Assembly: GCA_021794855.1 (NCBI GenBank)
Contig: JAJYPZ010000048.1
Span: 1 to 7,451 of the forward strand
Source: Pseudomonadota bacterium
Lineage (GTDB): Bacteria; Pseudomonadota; Gammaproteobacteria; Burkholderiales; Sulfuriferulaceae
Direction: 5' to 3'
DNA: 7,451 bases
Positions 1-6,786 of the stretch are shown here, one piece after another. The stretch's first letter is position 1; each line of letters begins with the position of its first letter. A model generated the notes under the pieces. That model saw only the letters and a program-made list of their open reading frames with translations. It searched no databases and had not been told where the DNA came from. The translations under genes and the position numbers were made by a program.

Positions 1-2
1 GC

Positions 3-78
<76 letters not shown>

Positions 79-84
79 CGACGA

Positions 85-114
85 GTCCATTGTAATCCTA
101 TGGTTACAGTGGAC
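85..114. repeat. Strong 13-bp hairpin directly behind tRNA-Phe
   Basis: Positions 85-97 pair with 102-114 around a four-base loop (CTAT). Of thirteen pairs, two are G-T wobbles and the rest are Watson-Crick. It begins seven bases after the tRNA CCA end. No T run follows on either strand, so it is not a classical intrinsic terminator. It could be a processing or termination structure for the tRNA transcript, or a piece of the former attachment region. The structure is seen directly; its role is unknown. Confidence 0.6.
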
Positions 115-160
115 AATCGGAAGGCATAATGAGGACCAGGTCCGTTTTCAGGCGTCTTTC

Positions 161-181
161 TGACACTTTTCTGTCATTTTT
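161..181 (+). terminator. Weak terminator-like hairpin with T5 tract
   Basis: TGACA (161-165) pairs with TGTCA (172-176) around a six-base loop, and TTTTT (177-181) follows at once. The stem is only five pairs, so termination would be weak. It is the only hairpin with a T tract downstream of tRNA-Phe, so it is a candidate end for that transcript. The loop itself is T-rich, so the match may be chance. Confidence 0.3.
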
Positions 182-203
182 GACCTACGCCCGACTGCGG
201 TCC

Positions 204-295
204 TATGCGCTCCACGGCGTTCAGCCGTAAATTTATGCGCAGAATCCAGCTTTGATCGCTATACGCAACTCCACCCATACGGAGTTGTCATGCGC
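204..295 (+). repeat. Three direct copies of ATGCGC upstream of the integrase remnant
   Basis: TATGCGC occurs at 204-210 and 234-240, exactly 30 bp apart, and ATGCGC recurs at 290-295. Between the first two lies a small hairpin (ACGGC 214-218 with GCCGT 224-228). Another hairpin, CAACTCC 266-272 with GGAGTTG 281-287, sits before the third copy. Short direct repeats next to an integrase gene can be arm-type integrase sites or sites for an excisionase. That reading is inference, and a six-base motif is weak evidence. No gene was found in 79-371. Confidence 0.3.
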
Positions 296-371
296 TACCC
301 CCAGTTCCAATCCCATTACTCCACCACCACCTCGCCTCTCGTTTTCGGTTCGACTGAGGAGGTACGTCATC

Positions 372-599
372 ATGGCTAAACCTTATCAAGAAGGTAAAAC
401 CTGGTCGATCCGGCTACGCATCCAAGGCCAGGATGTTTATTTGAGCGGCTTTGCCAGTGCAGCGGCCGCGCTGAAGGCAGCCACCAAACAGCGCCAGGCG
501 CTGGAAAACCTGGGCAAGCCCATTGGCCTCGACCCCTTGCGCACCAGCGTCGGGCAGGCGTTGCAAACCCGGCTGCATCACACTAATACGGGAAATTAA
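372..599 (+). pseudogene. Truncated tyrosine-recombinase (phage-type) integrase, N-terminal remnant
   Basis: The reading frame gives 75 residues. The first ~65 resemble the arm-binding N-terminus of island and phage integrases: MAKPYQEGKTWSIRLR at the start, then QDVYLSGF (20-27), an alanine- and lysine-rich helix, and GLDPLRTSVGQALQ (52-65). The last ten residues (TRLHHTNTGN) look unrelated, so homology stops near position 566. The catalytic domain with the R-H-R-Y tetrad is absent; a full enzyme has roughly 300-400 residues. The ATG at 372 is preferred because GAGGAGG at 356-362 lies nine bases ahead; an upstream extension to 252 reads as low-complexity sequence. Lying ~290 bp behind tRNA-Phe and pointing away from it, this is the classic position of an island integrase. 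It is probably non-functional. The family call is from remembered sequence patterns. Confidence 0.7.
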
Positions 600-705
600 T
601 CTCGACCGTTTAATCTTATTTCTGAAGGTCGTGGATATTGGGGGATTATCGTATGAATCCCGTTTGTTTCAAATTGTACCCGAGGGCGTCCGCAGGAGGA
701 AATTC
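595..705 (+). pseudogene. Possible LysR-type regulator fragment (HTH N-terminus, no start codon)
   Basis: In the frame beginning at 598 the translation NLDRLILFLKVVDIGGLS is typical of the first helix of LysR-family regulators. It continues with RLFQIVP and VRRR, where the family usually has R(A/R)L...(S)P...V-S-R-(R/Q). The spacing matches a LysR N-terminus without gaps for about 35 residues. The codon where ATG would be expected is ATT (595-597), which overlaps the TAA stop of the integrase remnant. After about residue 36 the similarity fades and the frame enters DNA antisense to the next gene. The effector-binding domain (about 200 residues) is missing. I infer a decayed or truncated regulator, perhaps from the lost island. 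A chance resemblance is possible. Confidence 0.45.
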
Positions 706-745
706 AGCATGTGCGACCTGCATGCCGTTAGTCGGACTCGGGTAC
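676..745. repeat. Perfect 9-bp inverted repeat flanking 52 bp
   Basis: GTACCCGAG (676-684) and CTCGGGTAC (737-745) are exact reverse complements. The 52 bases between them contain smaller nested pairs, GCAGG 692-696 with CCTGC 717-721, or alternatively GCATG 707-711 with CATGC 721-725. The repeat lies just beyond the stop codon of the minus-strand receptor gene. It could be a rho-dependent or stabilising 3' structure for that mRNA, but no T tract follows in that direction. It could also be a scar of a lost mobile element. Confidence 0.45.
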
Positions 746-764
746 GCCGAAGAAACGATGTCGA

Positions 765-2420
765 TCAATTCTCAGACATGTTTGCCAAACACTTCATGCC
801 GTTTGTTGAGAAGATCGCTTTAGCCTCGCGTCTCATTTGGACCGCATCTCTTTCCGATACGGTAGCGTCGTCTTCGGTCAGGCGAAATATTCCCATGGAA
901 TCACTGACCCCGGCAACTTGCCCCAATAAGGATTGCGCGCTGGCCGCAAGTTGTTCCACCATAGCCGCATTTTGCTGAGTAATGTCGTCCATTTGCCCAA
1001 CAGCCTCGGTAATCTGGGCAATACCGGATTGTTGCTCCGTTGTGGCCGTATTAATTTCTCCCAGCAATGCACGGACGCTTTCTGCCGATTTCAATATTTC
1101 CTGCATACGCTCGCGAGCCTCGCGAGTACGCACATTGCCTTCGTTCACGCGCTCTGCCGATTCGGTAATGAGCAGTCTGATTTCATGCGCAGCTCCTGTA
1201 GTACGCTGAGCCAGAGACCGCACTTCGGCTGCGACCACGGCGAATCCACGTCCCGCTTCGCCTGCGCGCGCCGCCTCCACTGCGGCATTAAGCGCCAGAA
1301 TATTGGTTTGAAAAGCGACGCCTTCGATCACCTGAATAATTTCGCCTATGCGCATGGACGAATCGGAAATGTTTTGCATGGTTTCAGCCACCGCCAGCAC
1401 CGCCTGATTGCCATCCTCAGTCATGTTCCCTGTTTTTTGAGCCAGGCTCACCCCATAATGAGCGGAATTCGCACTTTGTCTAACGGTACTATTGATTTGC
1501 TCCATAAATGCGGCTGTTTGCTCAAGATTACTGGCCTGGGCTTCAGTACGAAACGCCATGTCCTTGTTTCCCGATGCAATCTCACGCACCGAACTCCGCA
1601 AATTTTCGATCTCGGCACGTACGTCATGAACCACGGTACGAAGATTTACCGATAACTGTAACAAAGAACGCTGCAAGCTGCCTGCTATCCCTTGAGCATT
1701 TACGGCAATCGGATATGAAAGATCGCCGGCTGCTAAACGATTGGCATCTGTTGCGATAACGCGTAACGGTTTTAAGATAAGCCCCTGGATCGCCCAGATA
1801 GCGGCAAGTGCTGCGAAAAGAGCGATAAAGGCCGTGAAGCCCATAGGTATTCCTATCTTTGCGGAAGTCATTGTCAGACCCGCAGCGAACAATTGCACAC
1901 CCAATAATTTTGCATACAAATTTGGCGTCAGTATCCTACGTAATCTGCCACGCCAGTCCAGCCTGACCAGATTTCCATGACGCAGCACCAGTGAGGCTAT
2001 CCCCTTACGGCTTTCTTCGCACATACGCAAATAAAGCTTTTCTGCGGCCCGGATGGCTACCGGTGGAGGCGACGTCCTTACCGACAAGTATCCGGTCAGG
2101 CTATCGCCGTTCATCATGGGAGTGACATTCGCTTGTACCCAGTAATGGTCGCCATTTTTACAGCGATTCTTGACTATGCCTATCCAGGGCAGGCCGGATT
2201 GAATGGTGGCCCATAGATCGCGAAATGCCTCTTCAGGCATATCCGGATGACGAATTAAATTATGCGGCTGACCCAGCAATTCTTCCTTGGCATAGCCGCT
2301 GATCTGAACAAAGGCATCGTTACAATAAGTAATGCGTCCTTTCAAATCAGTTACGGATACCAGTGTTTTATCGGCGGGAAAGGCTTTTTCGCGTTGCGTG
2401 ATGGATTTATTGATGCGCAT
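765..2420 (-). CDS. Aer-like methyl-accepting chemotaxis protein (PAS-HAMP-MCP), redox/oxygen sensor
   Basis: This 551-residue receptor matches the E. coli Aer plan. A cytoplasmic PAS domain spans about 15-115, with two hydrophobic stretches at about 169-184 and 190-214 making a membrane hairpin with little or no periplasmic part. A HAMP region follows (about 213-265) and then a long helical signalling domain (270-510). Its hairpin tip, [20 protein letters not shown] (369-388), is the CheA/CheW contact region. Residues I recall as important for FAD binding or PAS signalling in Aer (N34, R57, H58, D60, F66, W70, W79, N85) are all present at the same numbers, which also supports the start codon; the ribosome site (AAGTG) is poor. 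The C-terminus lacks the NWETF-type CheR/CheB tether. It is expected to sense redox state through FAD and signal to the flagellar motor. A very good promoter (2727-2755) implies a ~300-base leader. The divergent gene at 3144 is a paralogue. Confidence 0.92.
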   Translation of the reverse strand: MRINKSITQREKAFPADKTLVSVTDLKGRITYCNDAFVQISGYAKEELLGQPHNLIRHPDMPEEAFRDLWATIQSGLPWIGIVKNRCKNGDHYWVQANVTPMMNGDSLTGYLSVRTSPPPVAIRAAEKLYLRMCEESRKGIASLVLRHGNLVRLDWRGRLRRILTPNLYAKLLGVQLFAAGLTMTSAKIGIPMGFTAFIALFAALAAIWAIQGLILKPLRVIATDANRLAAGDLSYPIAVNAQGIAGSLQRSLLQLSVNLRTVVHDVRAEIENLRSSVREIASGNKDMAFRTEAQASNLEQTAAFMEQINSTVRQSANSAHYGVSLAQKTGNMTEDGNQAVLAVAETMQNISDSSMRIGEIIQVIEGVAFQTNILALNAAVEAARAGEAGRGFAVVAAEVRSLAQRTTGAAHEIRLLITESAERVNEGNVRTREARERMQEILKSAESVRALLGEINTATTEQQSGIAQITEAVGQMDDITQQNAAMVEQLAASAQSLLGQVAGVSDSMGIFRLTEDDATVSERDAVQMRREAKAIFSTNGMKCLANMSEN

Positions 2421-2454
2421 GATGATTTCACTTAAACAATTTCGATCTTTTTTT

Positions 2455-2481
2455 AAAAAATGCCGGCACAGCTGATCGGCA
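2455..2481 (-). terminator. Terminator-like hairpin in the leader of the minus-strand receptor gene
   Basis: Read on the minus strand, TGCCG (2481-2477) pairs with CGGCA (2465-2461) around an 11-base loop that contains CAGCTG, and six T residues (2460-2455) follow directly. It ends 34 bases before the ATG at 2420, inside the leader predicted from the promoter at 2755-2727. The stem is short (five pairs), so it may be a weak terminator, an attenuator, or incidental. The T run is followed by seven As that could pair with it. Confidence 0.35.
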
Positions 2482-2723
2482 AAAAGCAGAGAACCGGTCC
2501 AACAGCAAAACGGCTATCGTCGGCTTAATGACAGCAGGAATCGTGATTACTTTTTAAAACGACAAACAGAACTTCACCCCGTCGAAAATTACGTTAACTC
2601 CGATAGCTTTCTTCAAGAAATGATTAATTCGCCAGGCCATAAGATGGTTTTCACAATCAACCGAATTTACCTATTTTAATTAAATAAAGGATGTATGCGA
2701 AAAGCCGAGACTCATACTTACAT

Positions 2724-2737
2724 AATATTATAATATT
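2724..2737. repeat. 14-bp AT-only perfect palindrome
   Basis: AATATTATAATATT is its own reverse complement. It overlaps the -10 box of the minus-strand promoter, so a protein binding here, or local melting, would affect that promoter directly. Composition bias makes such palindromes easier to find by chance. Confidence 0.4.
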
Positions 2738-2755
2738 TAAAGATGCTTATGTCAT
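2727..2755 (-). promoter_or_regulatory. Near-consensus sigma-70 promoter, minus strand
   Basis: On the minus strand ATGACA (2755-2750) is followed by exactly 17 bases and then TATAAT (2732-2727). That is 11 of 12 matches to the sigma-70 consensus with ideal spacing. It points toward the receptor gene starting at 2420, and transcription should begin near 2720, giving an untranslated leader of about 300 bases. AT-rich DNA yields spurious -10 boxes, but the -35 and the spacing make this credible. A weaker alternative closer to the gene is TTGAAG-N17-CGTAAT, around 2617-2589. Confidence 0.55.
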
Positions 2756-2809
2756 TATATTGACAACGAATTGACTTAAAATTGCGATTAACACAGCAGT
2801 TGTCATAGC

Positions 2810-2835
2810 GTTACCGTTCTTTTGCTTCCGGTAAC
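2810..2835. repeat. 7-bp hairpin in the divergent region
   Basis: GTTACCG (2810-2816) is the exact reverse complement of CGGTAAC (2829-2835), with a 12-base pyrimidine-rich loop. It lies about 50 bases downstream of a perfect TTGACA and about 310 bases before the plus-strand receptor start. It could be an operator or an mRNA structure. There is no T tract after it on the plus strand. Confidence 0.35.
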
Positions 2836-2891
2836 AGAAGGGGACACAAAAAACACAATGTTTGTCAACTTAACGGACAAAACGGTTCGAC

Positions 2892-2933
2892 TTAAATTAA
2901 TTTAATTCAAAAGCTTACATTTTTAATTAAAAA
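2892..2933. repeat. Two 14-bp AT-only palindromes, 14 bp apart
   Basis: TTAAATTAATTTAA (2892-2905) and TTTTTAATTAAAAA (2920-2933) are each perfectly self-complementary. A related ten-base core, TTTAATTAAA, is at 2675-2684. Tracts of this kind bend DNA and attract H-NS/MvaT-type silencers or UP-element contacts by RNA polymerase. That role is inferred from composition only. Confidence 0.35.
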
Positions 2934-3143
2934 CATAATAACCCGACTAAAACACTCCAGTTTTTCGTAAACTTGCCGTTAGTTATCCATACACTCGCAC
3001 TTTTTTCTGCCCTGACTCTTCGATATACGGAGTTGCGAAAATTTTAACAAATTTGCCCTACAGATAAATCGATTGCGGTGTAGCAAATTCATAATAATCG
3101 ACCGGGCCGGGAAACCTGCCTACTTACCTGGGAAAGCATTATC

Positions 3144-4835
3144 ATGCGCAACAATCAACCTGTAACCAATCGTGAATACATTCTTCAGGATTTCGAAACA
3201 ATCGTTTCGAAAACAGATTTGCAAGGAAATATTACTTATATAAATCAAGAATTTGTCAGGATAAGCGGCTTCACGGAAGAAGAATTGCTCGGGGCACCGC
3301 AGAATATCGTACGCCATCCCGATATGCCCCCCGAAGCATTCGCGGATTTCTGGCGCACCATCAAGGATGGCAAATCGTGGACGGGGCTGGTCAAAAACCG
3401 ATGCAAAAACGGCGATTATTATTGGGTTGAGGCAAATGCAGCCCCCCTCATAGAAAACAATAAAATTGTCGGTTTTACCTCGATACGTGTAAAACCGAGC
3501 CGAGAACAAATCAATGCGGCAGAAAAGGCGTATTCCGCTCTCAAAAACGGCGATCGTTCGCTGGAAATCGTAGAAGGAGCCGCTCTGCAAAAATCGGGAT
3601 TGCGCAAGCTGAATTTTCTTCCCCGGATATCGATTAGCGCGAAAATCGTTACGTTTATCATCGCCCTTGTTCTGACATTCTCACTTATCGGTCTGTTTGC
3701 CATCGCAAAACTGTCGATCACGCCCGCGTACTCAGGCTGGATAACAGGATTTGCATTGATGGGCGCGCTGGTCTCGTTATTGTCAGGATATATTCTTTAT
3801 CAGGAAATCGTACCGCCTTTACACAAAGTTCTCGCCGACATCGAAGCTATGAGTGCGGGAGACTTATCCGGCAAGATCGCATCGAGCGGTAATAACGAGC
3901 TTGCCCGAATGACGCAGGCACTGCGGGTTTTTCAAACCAATGTGAAGCTGCTGATCGGACAGATCAAGGAATCGACCGGCCAGGTAAGTTATGGCGCAGG
4001 TGAAATATCAACCGGAAATAATAACTTATCCGAACGCACCGAATCGCAGGCAAGTTCCTTGCAGCAAACCGCCTCAGCCATGGAAGAAATAACCTCCACC
4101 GTCAAACAGAATGCCGATAACGCCGGTGCCGCCAATGAACTGGTACTGTCGACTTCGCAGATAGCGGAAAAAGGCGGCCATGCGGTTGATCAGGTAATCC
4201 GTACCATGGAATCGATCAAATCGAGCTCGGGGAAAATTGCCGACATCATAGGAGTCATCGATAGTATTGCCTTTCAAACCAATATCCTGGCGCTGAATGC
4301 CGCAGTCGAAGCGGCTCGCGCCGGAGAACAAGGCCGCGGTTTCGCCGTAGTGGCAACCGAAGTTCGCAGTCTTGCGCAACGCAGCGCTGCTGCGGCAAAA
4401 GAAATCAAGACGCTAATCGACGATTCGGTCGACAAAGTAAATACGGGCGGCAAACTGGTCGATGATGCGGGTAAAACGATGGCGGAAATCGTGAGCGGCG
4501 TTAAACGCGCTGCCGGCATCATGAATGAAATCACCGTTGCCAGCCTGGAACAAAGTGCAGGAATAGAACAAGTCAATCAAGCTATCTCGCAGATCGACGA
4601 AATGACACAGCAAAATGCAACCCTGGTCGAAGAAGCCGCAGCAGCAGCTGCAACCATGACATTACAGGCGCAATCCTTAACTGCGTTAGTTGATTCGTTT
4701 AAATTGGTCGCAGGAAACTCCGCCCGTACTTCGTTACAATCTGATCACCGGACAAAAACGCTTGCATCAAGGGTTCCCGGAAATTTTACTCAAAAACCAC
4801 TGAGACAAATTACCGCTGCCGCAAACAAATATTAG
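3144..4835 (+). CDS. Second Aer-like methyl-accepting chemotaxis protein (PAS-HAMP-MCP)
   Basis: This 563-residue receptor is a paralogue of the minus-strand one. A PAS domain (about 15-115) is followed by hydrophobic segments at about 168-187 and 199-219 with a short turn between, a HAMP domain (220-272) and a signalling domain to about 515. The tip is [20 protein letters not shown] (376-395). By eye 57 of 98 residues in the PAS region (21-118) match the paralogue. N34, R57, H58, D60, F66, W70, W79 and N85, implicated in FAD binding or signalling in E. coli Aer, are all kept; residue 53, His in Aer, is Gln here. The start is supported by GGGAAAG (3130-3136) seven bases upstream and by Aer-like numbering. 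The last ~45 residues are basic and unlike the paralogue, with no CheR-binding pentapeptide. It probably senses redox state or oxygen in the membrane and acts through CheA/CheW. A strong terminator follows. Confidence 0.93.
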   Translation: MRNNQPVTNREYILQDFETIVSKTDLQGNITYINQEFVRISGFTEEELLGAPQNIVRHPDMPPEAFADFWRTIKDGKSWTGLVKNRCKNGDYYWVEANAAPLIENNKIVGFTSIRVKPSREQINAAEKAYSALKNGDRSLEIVEGAALQKSGLRKLNFLPRISISAKIVTFIIALVLTFSLIGLFAIAKLSITPAYSGWITGFALMGALVSLLSGYILYQEIVPPLHKVLADIEAMSAGDLSGKIASSGNNELARMTQALRVFQTNVKLLIGQIKESTGQVSYGAGEISTGNNNLSERTESQASSLQQTASAMEEITSTVKQNADNAGAANELVLSTSQIAEKGGHAVDQVIRTMESIKSSSGKIADIIGVIDSIAFQTNILALNAAVEAARAGEQGRGFAVVATEVRSLAQRSAAAAKEIKTLIDDSVDKVNTGGKLVDDAGKTMAEIVSGVKRAAGIMNEITVASLEQSAGIEQVNQAISQIDEMTQQNATLVEEAAAAAATMTLQAQSLTALVDSFKLVAGNSARTSLQSDHRTKTLASRVPGNFTQKPLRQITAAANKY

Positions 4836-4869
4836 ACTACGACAGGGCATTACCGCTTCCAGCAACAGT

Positions 4870-4903
4870 ACGCCGACGCAAACTAGAAGATGCGTCGGCG
4901 TTT
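4870..4903 (+). terminator. Intrinsic terminator after the second receptor gene
   Basis: CGCCGACGCA (4871-4880) is the exact reverse complement of TGCGTCGGCG (4891-4900); an outer A-T pair (4870/4901) makes eleven pairs around a ten-base loop. The tail is TTT only, so it may end transcripts less sharply than a full T tract would. It lies 35 bases after the stop codon and separates the receptor from the DAB operon. Confidence 0.75.
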
Positions 4904-5157
4904 CGCCGCTCGAGTCGAGACATAAGGGCCGCACCCTCCAAATTCGTTCATGACTACCCGTTTAACAGCATTATCCGATGCAAGTGGACCGTACCAACAA
5001 ACATTATTACAAAAATAAACAATAATTAAACGTTAACGTAAATATATTTAACTTTCATTAAACAAATGGCATCTCCATAATACAGGGTACTTTTTCGCAT
5101 TCGTGCGCGCCACTGGACTTTGAGCGCACTTCAATATGTCCTGTACCGGAGATTGTC
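4904..5157 (+). promoter_or_regulatory. Upstream region of the dabBA operon
   Basis: No gene is seen here. The stretch 4998-5070 is strongly AT-rich. It contains the ten-base palindrome ACGTTAACGT (5030-5039), a possible regulator site. A weak promoter candidate is TTTCAT (5053-5058), 17 bases, CATAAT (5076-5081): the -10 is good and the -35 poor. A hairpin, GTGCGC 5103-5108 with GCGCAC 5124-5129, would sit in the 5' leader. The ribosome site GGAG (5148-5151) is six bases before the ATG of dabB. DAB operons are often controlled by a LysR-type regulator, but none is encoded next to this one. Confidence 0.4.
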
Positions 5158-6786
5158 ATGTCATCAACCCCGAAATTCATCCTTCTTATGCTCAGTAGTG
5201 CGGCACCCCTGTTACTTTGGGCGATGGGACTTTTCGGGAACATGTTAACCGGTAACCACGCCCAGCGTATCGCCCGCCTGAGTAGCGGCGTCAGTAGTTT
5301 GGCTTTTCTTTGCTCCGCCCTTGCTGCCATTCTGTACGCCATCAGCGGTGAAACGTTAACAGTAACTCCCTATTCCCTTATATTGCCCGGAAATATGGGC
5401 GCATTGGCCCTGAGCGTCTATATCAATACCGTGACGGTAATAATGCTCTGTCTAGTTTCTTTCGTGGGCTTTGTCGTGGCGCGCTACGCGCGCAATTATC
5501 TGCAGGGCGAGAAGCATCAGGGACGGTTTTATACCTGGCTCAATTTAACGCTCGCTTCTATCCTGACTTTGATCGTTTCAGGCAATATGCTGATGTTCGT
5601 ATTGGCATGGATGACCACCAGTCTTTGTCTGCACCATCTCCTGATGTTCTATCCAGAACGCGAAGGAGCCGTTTTGGCGGCCCGCAAAAAAATCATAGCC
5701 AGCCGGCTCGGGGAAATCTGCCTGCTGATAGCCGTATTGCTTATCGGCTCTACGCTGCATACGATGGAGTTCAACGAACTTTTTCCTGCCATGGCAGCAT
5801 GGACGGGACCATTGCCGTCTGCACTCAAATGGGCCAGCGTGCTGATCGTATTGGCCGCAGCCCTTAAATCCGCCCAGTTCCCTCTCCATGGTTGGTTAAT
5901 GCAGGTTATGGAAGCTCCGACACCGGTATCCGCATTATTGCATGCAGGCATAGTCAATGGCGGCGCTTTTCTGGTCATCCGCATGAGCCCGATCATGTCG
6001 CAGGCGACGACCGCTTCCGATATCCTGGCGATCATCGGGCTAAGTACTATCGCAGTCGCCGCACTGGTCATGCAGACTCAAACCAGTCTCAAGGTGTTTT
6101 TGGCCTGGACAACTACTGCCCAGATGGGCTTCATGCTGCTGGAATGCGGGCTGGGGCTTTACAGTCTCGCAATGCTGCATTTGGTTACGCATTCTTTATA
6201 CAAAGCACACGCCTTTTTGTCTTCGGGAAGCGCCGTCGATAATTTCCGTGCGCCTTCCGTGAAGCGGGCGCATGCTAGTCCTACCTTATGGCAATGGCTC
6301 GTCGTCGTCGCTTTCGCGGCGTTGATGACTGCAGGAATAGGATATGCGTTCGGCATAACCGTAACGATTCAGCCAGCCCTTCTTGGCTCGGGAATAATCG
6401 TGGTTGTGGCAATGACACAGTTCCTGCTCCCGTCTTTTATGAGCGGCATGGGTCCTGCATTCATTTTGCGCGCTGCTGCTCTGAGCGCTGTGGTATGCAC
6501 TGCTTATTTCAGTTTGCACGCAGCTTTTCATTTCATATTGCAAACGAGCTTGCCGCCTGTGCGGATCACGCGTGATCCGGTTCAGTTCGTACTGATCGGA
6601 ATGATATTGCTGGTATTTTTTGCCATTATTCTGATTCAGCAAAATTTACCGAAACTGGTCAGATATCCTATCGCCCGCAGGGCCTATGTGCATCTATACA
6701 ATGGATTATATATCGACATCCCGTTTTCAAGACTTGTGCAATGGCTGTTTCCGGTACATGTCCCGCATAATGGAGTCAAATCATGA
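5158..6786 (+). CDS. dabB: DabB, membrane cation-conducting subunit of the DAB inorganic-carbon pump
   Basis: This 542-residue protein is highly hydrophobic with a dozen or more likely membrane helices, and belongs to the NuoL/MrpA proton-channel family (Proton_antipo_M). The signature ALKSAQFPLHGWLMQVMEAP (235-254), continuing TPVSALLHAG (255-264), and HSLYKAHAFLSSGS (345-358) are the classic conserved helices, with candidate proton-path Lys and His residues. Where NuoL has the W-E-G motif, this protein has AWMTTSLCLHH (150-160), so that glutamate is missing. Genes of this length directly before a DUF2309 (DabA) gene encode DabB rather than a complex I subunit, and no other nuo gene is nearby. 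In DAB systems DabB is thought to couple cation flow to DabA-driven conversion of CO2 to bicarbonate in the cytoplasm. The start has GGAG six bases upstream. Its stop overlaps the start of dabA (ATGA), which implies translational coupling. Confidence 0.88.
   Translation: MSSTPKFILLMLSSAAPLLLWAMGLFGNMLTGNHAQRIARLSSGVSSLAFLCSALAAILYAISGETLTVTPYSLILPGNMGALALSVYINTVTVIMLCLVSFVGFVVARYARNYLQGEKHQGRFYTWLNLTLASILTLIVSGNMLMFVLAWMTTSLCLHHLLMFYPEREGAVLAARKKIIASRLGEICLLIAVLLIGSTLHTMEFNELFPAMAAWTGPLPSALKWASVLIVLAAALKSAQFPLHGWLMQVMEAPTPVSALLHAGIVNGGAFLVIRMSPIMSQATTASDILAIIGLSTIAVAALVMQTQTSLKVFLAWTTTAQMGFMLLECGLGLYSLAMLHLVTHSLYKAHAFLSSGSAVDNFRAPSVKRAHASPTLWQWLVVVAFAALMTAGIGYAFGITVTIQPALLGSGIIVVVAMTQFLLPSFMSGMGPAFILRAAALSAVVCTAYFSLHAAFHFILQTSLPPVRITRDPVQFVLIGMILLVFFAIILIQQNLPKLVRYPIARRAYVHLYNGLYIDIPFSRLVQWLFPVHVPHNGVKS

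Larger units (their letters stand above)
2421..3143. other. 723-bp AT-rich divergent intergenic region between the two receptor genes
   Basis: I see no convincing gene here. The region separates divergently transcribed paralogues and is much richer in A and T than its flanks. It holds a strong minus-strand promoter, a terminator-like hairpin near the minus-strand start, several AT-only palindromes and a GC-stemmed hairpin at 2810-2835. On the plus strand a perfect TTGACA (2760-2765) has only a poor -10 (TGCGAT, 2783-2788). Near the plus-strand gene, CATAAT (3090-3095) lacks a matching -35. No clean sigma-28 (flagellar) promoter was found: GCCGATCA at 2480-2473 on the minus strand resembles its -10 but has no TAAA at the right distance. 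Confidence 0.6.

Noticed and set aside
478..486. CAGCCACCA identical to the tRNA-Phe 3' end (70-78), a possible second attachment site
   Set aside because: Only nine bases match, and it lies inside the integrase remnant coding sequence, where it reads as normal codons. Attachment repeats are usually longer and lie at the far end of the element.
711..760. GTGCGAC at 711 as a group II intron 5' end
   Set aside because: Only the first bases match the GTGYG motif. No intron domains or reverse transcriptase are present.
694..978. AGGAGGA followed by ATG at 709, opening a 90-codon frame
   Set aside because: The ribosome-site match falls within the Arg-Arg-Lys codons of the putative LysR fossil, and most of the frame is antisense to the receptor gene ending at 765. 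The protein looks like a shadow translation.
2473..2480. Sigma-28 (flagellar) promoter before the minus-strand receptor (GCCGATCA on the minus strand)
   Set aside because: The -10 is a partial match, and no TAAA lies 15 bases upstream.
3120..3590. 156-codon minus-strand frame over the start of the second receptor
   Set aside because: It lies antisense to well-conserved PAS codons, and its translation resembles no family I know. It is a shadow frame, like the other long antisense frames within the receptor and dab genes.
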